Assembly: GCF_050436995.1 (NCBI RefSeq)
Contig: NC_134758.1
Span: 11,160,001 to 11,224,000, forward strand
Direction of reading: 5' to 3'
Source: Anticarsia gemmatalis
Lineage: Eukaryota; Arthropoda; Insecta; Lepidoptera; Erebidae
DNA length: 64,000 bases
A model generated the notes under the pieces. The model saw only the letters and a list, made by a program, of their open reading frames with translations, was not told the origin of the DNA and searched no databases. Each line of letters begins with the position of its first letter. The stretch's first letter is position 1. Positions 60,590 through 64,000 of the stretch are shown piece by piece. Position numbers and translations under genes: made by a program.

Positions 60590-62272
60590 ATCCCAACTAG
60601 CACACAAGCTGCTTATACAGTCGTTATACAGCCTGATAGTTGCATAAGAGTCGTTCAAACGCTGTACAATTCTCTATAAGTTGTATACTAGCTATTTAAA
60701 AAACCCTTTAACAGCTAGGCGGGACAGTAGCCGTTTAGTAGGAAACTAATGACTTATAGTGATATATGAGCATGTAATTGCATCGCTAGACAGCCTAGGG
60801 AAGTATAACTGAGTTAATGGAATCTTCTATAACACCGTTAACTGTATAAGGGGACTTTAGGAGATAAAGGAGTTTAAACGGAGTTATGCGTTGCGTTTAT
60901 AGCGCCTTAGGTTCTATAACAGATTTTTTTAGGGCTAGTGTATTACTCATCTATAAAAGAGTTTCGTAGGTCTTTAATAGCGCCTTGAGCGTTATATAAG
61001 ATATTTTTATGGCTTCTGTACGGCAAATAGATGTATAAGGTATCATTCGAAACATTTTTACAGCCATGGGGATTACAGAATTATGTTAAAGCACCTAAAG
61101 CGCTATAACCGAGTAATATACCTTTATACTAAAGCTTAAAATTATTATCATAATATTATATTTACATAAGTGCAGCGGTGGTTCAGTCTGTCAACTGTTT
61201 TTAAAGAATCATACTATTAATTGATTTTCAAACTATTTTAATATTCAACGACTGACCTATAAAAGTACGAGTAAAATGCTGGTGTGCGACCAAAACAATT
61301 ATATTGAAGCACTCTTATGCCACAACTGCAGAACCTTGAGGTCTACAACAGCAAACACTAGAGCCTTTGTACAGCTTAAATTAGATGTAACCAACTCTGA
61401 GAGCTGCTTGATCGAGACGCCATTACAGCATTTGGTGAACATATTTTTTGAGGTTATTACGATCTTTTGAAGATCATATAAATCTATAGCCTGGTAACGT
61501 TAACATAATTAAAATCATTTTTTATTACCTATAACACTAATTAAACTATCTGTAACCCTCAAAGTCTTATTTATGTTCAAAATACAATTTCCAAATCCAC
61601 ATATCTATATAATTTTTGCATTTAAAACTGAATATTTTGAGGGCGCATGAAAATATTGACGATAATATACATATATATTGACAGCAAACTGGAACTCGCA
61701 CTTTCATATCACGTACACAAAGAAATAAAAGCGATAGACTACTTGTTATTTTAATAATTTAATCCGTAAAAATAAAATGTCTCCTCATTTGTCACTGATG
61801 ATTCATTTTAATACAATATATTTAGTTTACACCATAATAAACCGACCATATTACTAATTTAGAGCGTTAGCATTTATAACCGTTACACAGTAGCGCTAAA
61901 ATAAGGTAAAGGTGGTATAATCGCGCTGCAAGAGCTTTTTCGAACGCTCGTGGCGCTAACCACCACTGTACAAGAGCTGGTAAGCGCCACGAAGCTGCGA
62001 AAAAGCTGTTGTAGCGCGATTATACCACCTTCATCTTATTTTAGCGCTCCTGTATAACTACTATACAACGTACTATTATAATTACTATTTACGACCACTG
62101 TAGATCCAATTTAGAGCTATAAGCTGGACAGTATGGGCCTATTTGACGCTACAAGAGATCTGTAGCCGCTTATAGAACCACTATACTTCTTACTAAGGAG
62201 CCTAAGGCGTTATAAAAATCCTTTAACCGGCCATTGTGCAGCTTGTTATAGCGCTTGTGTGCTAGTTGGGAT
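60590..62272. mobile_element. 1.7-kb element with 20-bp terminal inverted repeats
   Basis: ATCCCAACTAGCACACAAGC at the left is exactly mirrored by GCTTGTGTGCTAGTTGGGAT at the right. Subterminal DNA on both sides repeats motifs such as AGCGCTATAAC and TTATAGCGC. A 165-bp imperfect palindrome lies near the right end. No transposase was found and no target duplication is clear; superfamily unknown. Confidence 0.7.
61888..62052. repeat. Long imperfect palindrome inside the 1.7-kb element
   Basis: The left arm has AGCGCTAAAATAAGG, AAGGTGGTATAATCGCGCT, AGCTTTTTCG and CGTGGCGCT. The right arm carries the reverse complement of each in mirrored order. The arms are about 75-80 bases with scattered mismatches. 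Confidence 0.85.
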
Positions 62273-64000
62273 GTTTTTAATCAGTATAAAAATCATTGCG
62301 CTATTTATCTTGATCTATTCAGCAAATATAATATAACACTATACCTAACATCCATACATAATTACAAATAATTATTTGGTGCTAGTAGGATGTGTACTGT
62401 ATTTTAAAGACTTCTACTTCGTCTGCATTGATGAAACATTCGTTTAATTCTAGCTTAGTCATGTACATAGTTTCCTTGTTTACAATTATTAGTTTACTAC
62501 AAAAGTCCTTACAGTCATCTACAATTCCTTATTACAAATTCGTTCAACGAATAGTTCTTCAAGGAATTACTAAAACATTTTCCTTAAGATTAGAATACAA
62601 CTTATAGAGTTTGTTGTCGTGAAAAACAATTTAACACAATAAACAGCCAGCTCTACAAGTAGCTGATCATACTCAATCTTTTGAAACCCTATATACTGAA
62701 GTGTGCACATTATTCCATGTAAAAAACATTTGCCATTGATTGAAATGTTAAATTCTAACTCATCCTACTTGATTTGATCAGTTATTTATTAAAGTTACGT
62801 AACACAGAGGTTTTGAAAATATGAAGTTGTTAAGCGGAATTTGGAGCTGGCTGTATAAACACTCACACATGTGCCATAAGATTGAAAAAACATACAAACA
62901 GCTTCTAAATGTAACTGTAAATCCTGTCTAGTTTCGACAACTTTCTCGTTTTAAGGACATTAAGAATGCATAGTCTAAAACTTTTTATGTATCCGTCAAG
63001 TTAGAAATACTTTTTTGGGAAGATCAATGTGTTCAAAATCAATGTCAAAATAAAATAGCCTACAAAAATATCTGTTTATAATTTTGTTCATAATAATTAC
63101 CCGTTGTTCAAACAATCTAAAGCCAATCAAAGACAGAGATTGCAAAGATATTAAAGTTTCTTTTGCATGAATCTTATATGCCCTTCAATATTCTCTATTT
63201 GGGGATACTGTACGTAATATAATACATAACAAAATGCACATTACATTTAGATTTAGACGGAAACGTTTTAGGCTAATGAAAAGCACTGAATCAATTTGTT
63301 ATCGCATTTCTTTTCATATTTTGGTGTCATATTTATTTATTTATATTTACCACAGCTAACGACTACCATTACAAGTGTACTGCCCAATGTGGTAGTAATC
63401 CCATAGATATGAATCAGTACAATAATATGTTATTGCGCTAACTATACGGTACCATAGTACTAGCTCTAGCTACTAGCTTAGTTTAGAATCAGTTGACCGT
63501 GTGTGAGCTGTCCCAAAATATTTATTTACATTTTCTCACCATATCTATCACAAGCCTTAAAACTCACTTGACGTGAACGTTTGTGACAGCAATAAAACAA
63601 GCACAGTTGTTAATAAGAAAGCTGGTTTCCTTCAATTCAAGTATGTGGGTTCGAATCCGTGTTCACCTCACCATAGACACCGCTATAAATGTTTATTATG
63701 CAGATTTGTATCTATGGGCTTCATAATTAACTTTAACTTTACAATGAGAGGTTTCAATTCCCGCGGTTACTTTGATGTGTGTTTTGACTTAAGTTATTGT
63801 TGTTTAACCAATTTGGTAAACCGTATTATATTGAGGTGTACCATCTTTATAAAAGTGTAATACTTTGGGGCTTTAGCCGCAACAGATTTACGCGAACATT
63901 ACTTATCTTTTCAGCAATCTGGATACAAATATAATGAATCATTTGATTGTGACAATTTATGAATCTTAGAAAATAAACAAATATATTTCTTATTGCGCTA

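Larger units (their letters stand above)
49774..64000 (+). other. LPCAT intron 3 (continues past window)
   Basis: No further LPCAT exon (FVSR-like motif, EGT motif) was recognised in 14.2 kb. The stretch holds many elements: SINEs, hairpins, a two-copy MITE, Helitrons, a GC-rich foldback element (59853-60218) and an element of about 1.7 kb with terminal repeats (60590-62272). From 62273 to the end nothing is recognised except a GGTTCGAATCC B-box-like relic near 63648. Confidence 0.65.

Noticed and set aside
60476..60679. 67-codon frame spanning the left end of the 1.7-kb element
   Set aside because: It crosses the element boundary, so it is a chance opening.
63640..63670. Possible tRNA gene
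   Set aside because: Only a B-box-like stretch is present; no acceptor stem or anticodon arm could be folded.
63573..63860. 95-codon frame containing GGTTCGAATCC
   Set aside because: The DNA resembles a tRNA/SINE B-box relic; the protein has no recognisable feature.

Overview
The window looks like AT-rich nuclear DNA from a moth or butterfly, probably noctuoid-like. Genes are split by long introns with GT/AG borders. The intergenic and intronic DNA carries typical lepidopteran repeats: tRNA-derived SINEs ending in a GCAATTCTTAGTGCGGGAGTTG-type tail, Helitrons inserted between A and T, and many MITEs. The species call is inference; the eukaryotic, lepidopteran character is read from repeats, splice sites and protein similarity recalled from knowledge.

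Four protein-coding genes can be supported. (1) On the + strand, 11797-24495 holds the last four coding exons (494 residues to the stop) of an SLC6 sodium-dependent neutral amino-acid transporter of the B(0)AT / bloated-tubules type. Its N-terminal exons were not found and are probably upstream of the window. (2) On the - strand, 34121-32769 is a three-exon, 195-residue homologue of AIRIM (C1orf109), a ribosome-maturation factor. It was reconstructed from three exons whose phases fit exactly. (3) On the - strand, 32766-32056 is an intronless 236-residue SPAG7 homologue with an R3H domain. Its ATG begins two bases after the AIRIM stop codon, so the two genes look bicistronic or share a pre-mRNA. 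(4) On the + strand, from 34891, are the first three coding exons (163 residues) of a lysophosphatidylcholine acyltransferase (LPCAT) with its HX4D catalytic motif; the rest lies beyond the window. AIRIM and LPCAT are divergent, with 769 bp between their start codons.

Layout: 1-11796 upstream region or intron of the transporter, rich in repeats; 11797-24703 transporter 3' half; 24704-32055 convergent intergenic region; 32056-34121 SPAG7/AIRIM pair; 34122-34890 shared bidirectional promoter interval; 34891-64000 LPCAT 5' part, including an 11.5-kb second intron and at least 14 kb of third intron.

The mobile-element content is diverse. It includes a Harbinger element with a transposase relic and TAA target duplication, two MITEs with perfect 8-bp target duplications, one larger element (about 1.7 kb) with 20-bp terminal repeats and an internal 165-bp palindrome, a GC-rich foldback element, a two-copy short MITE, a family of SINEs that appears derived from 5S rRNA, six tRNA-SINE copies, and Helitrons with precise A|T insertion. 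Several isolated perfect hairpins are unexplained. No CRISPR, operon of bacterial type, rRNA or intact tRNA gene was seen.
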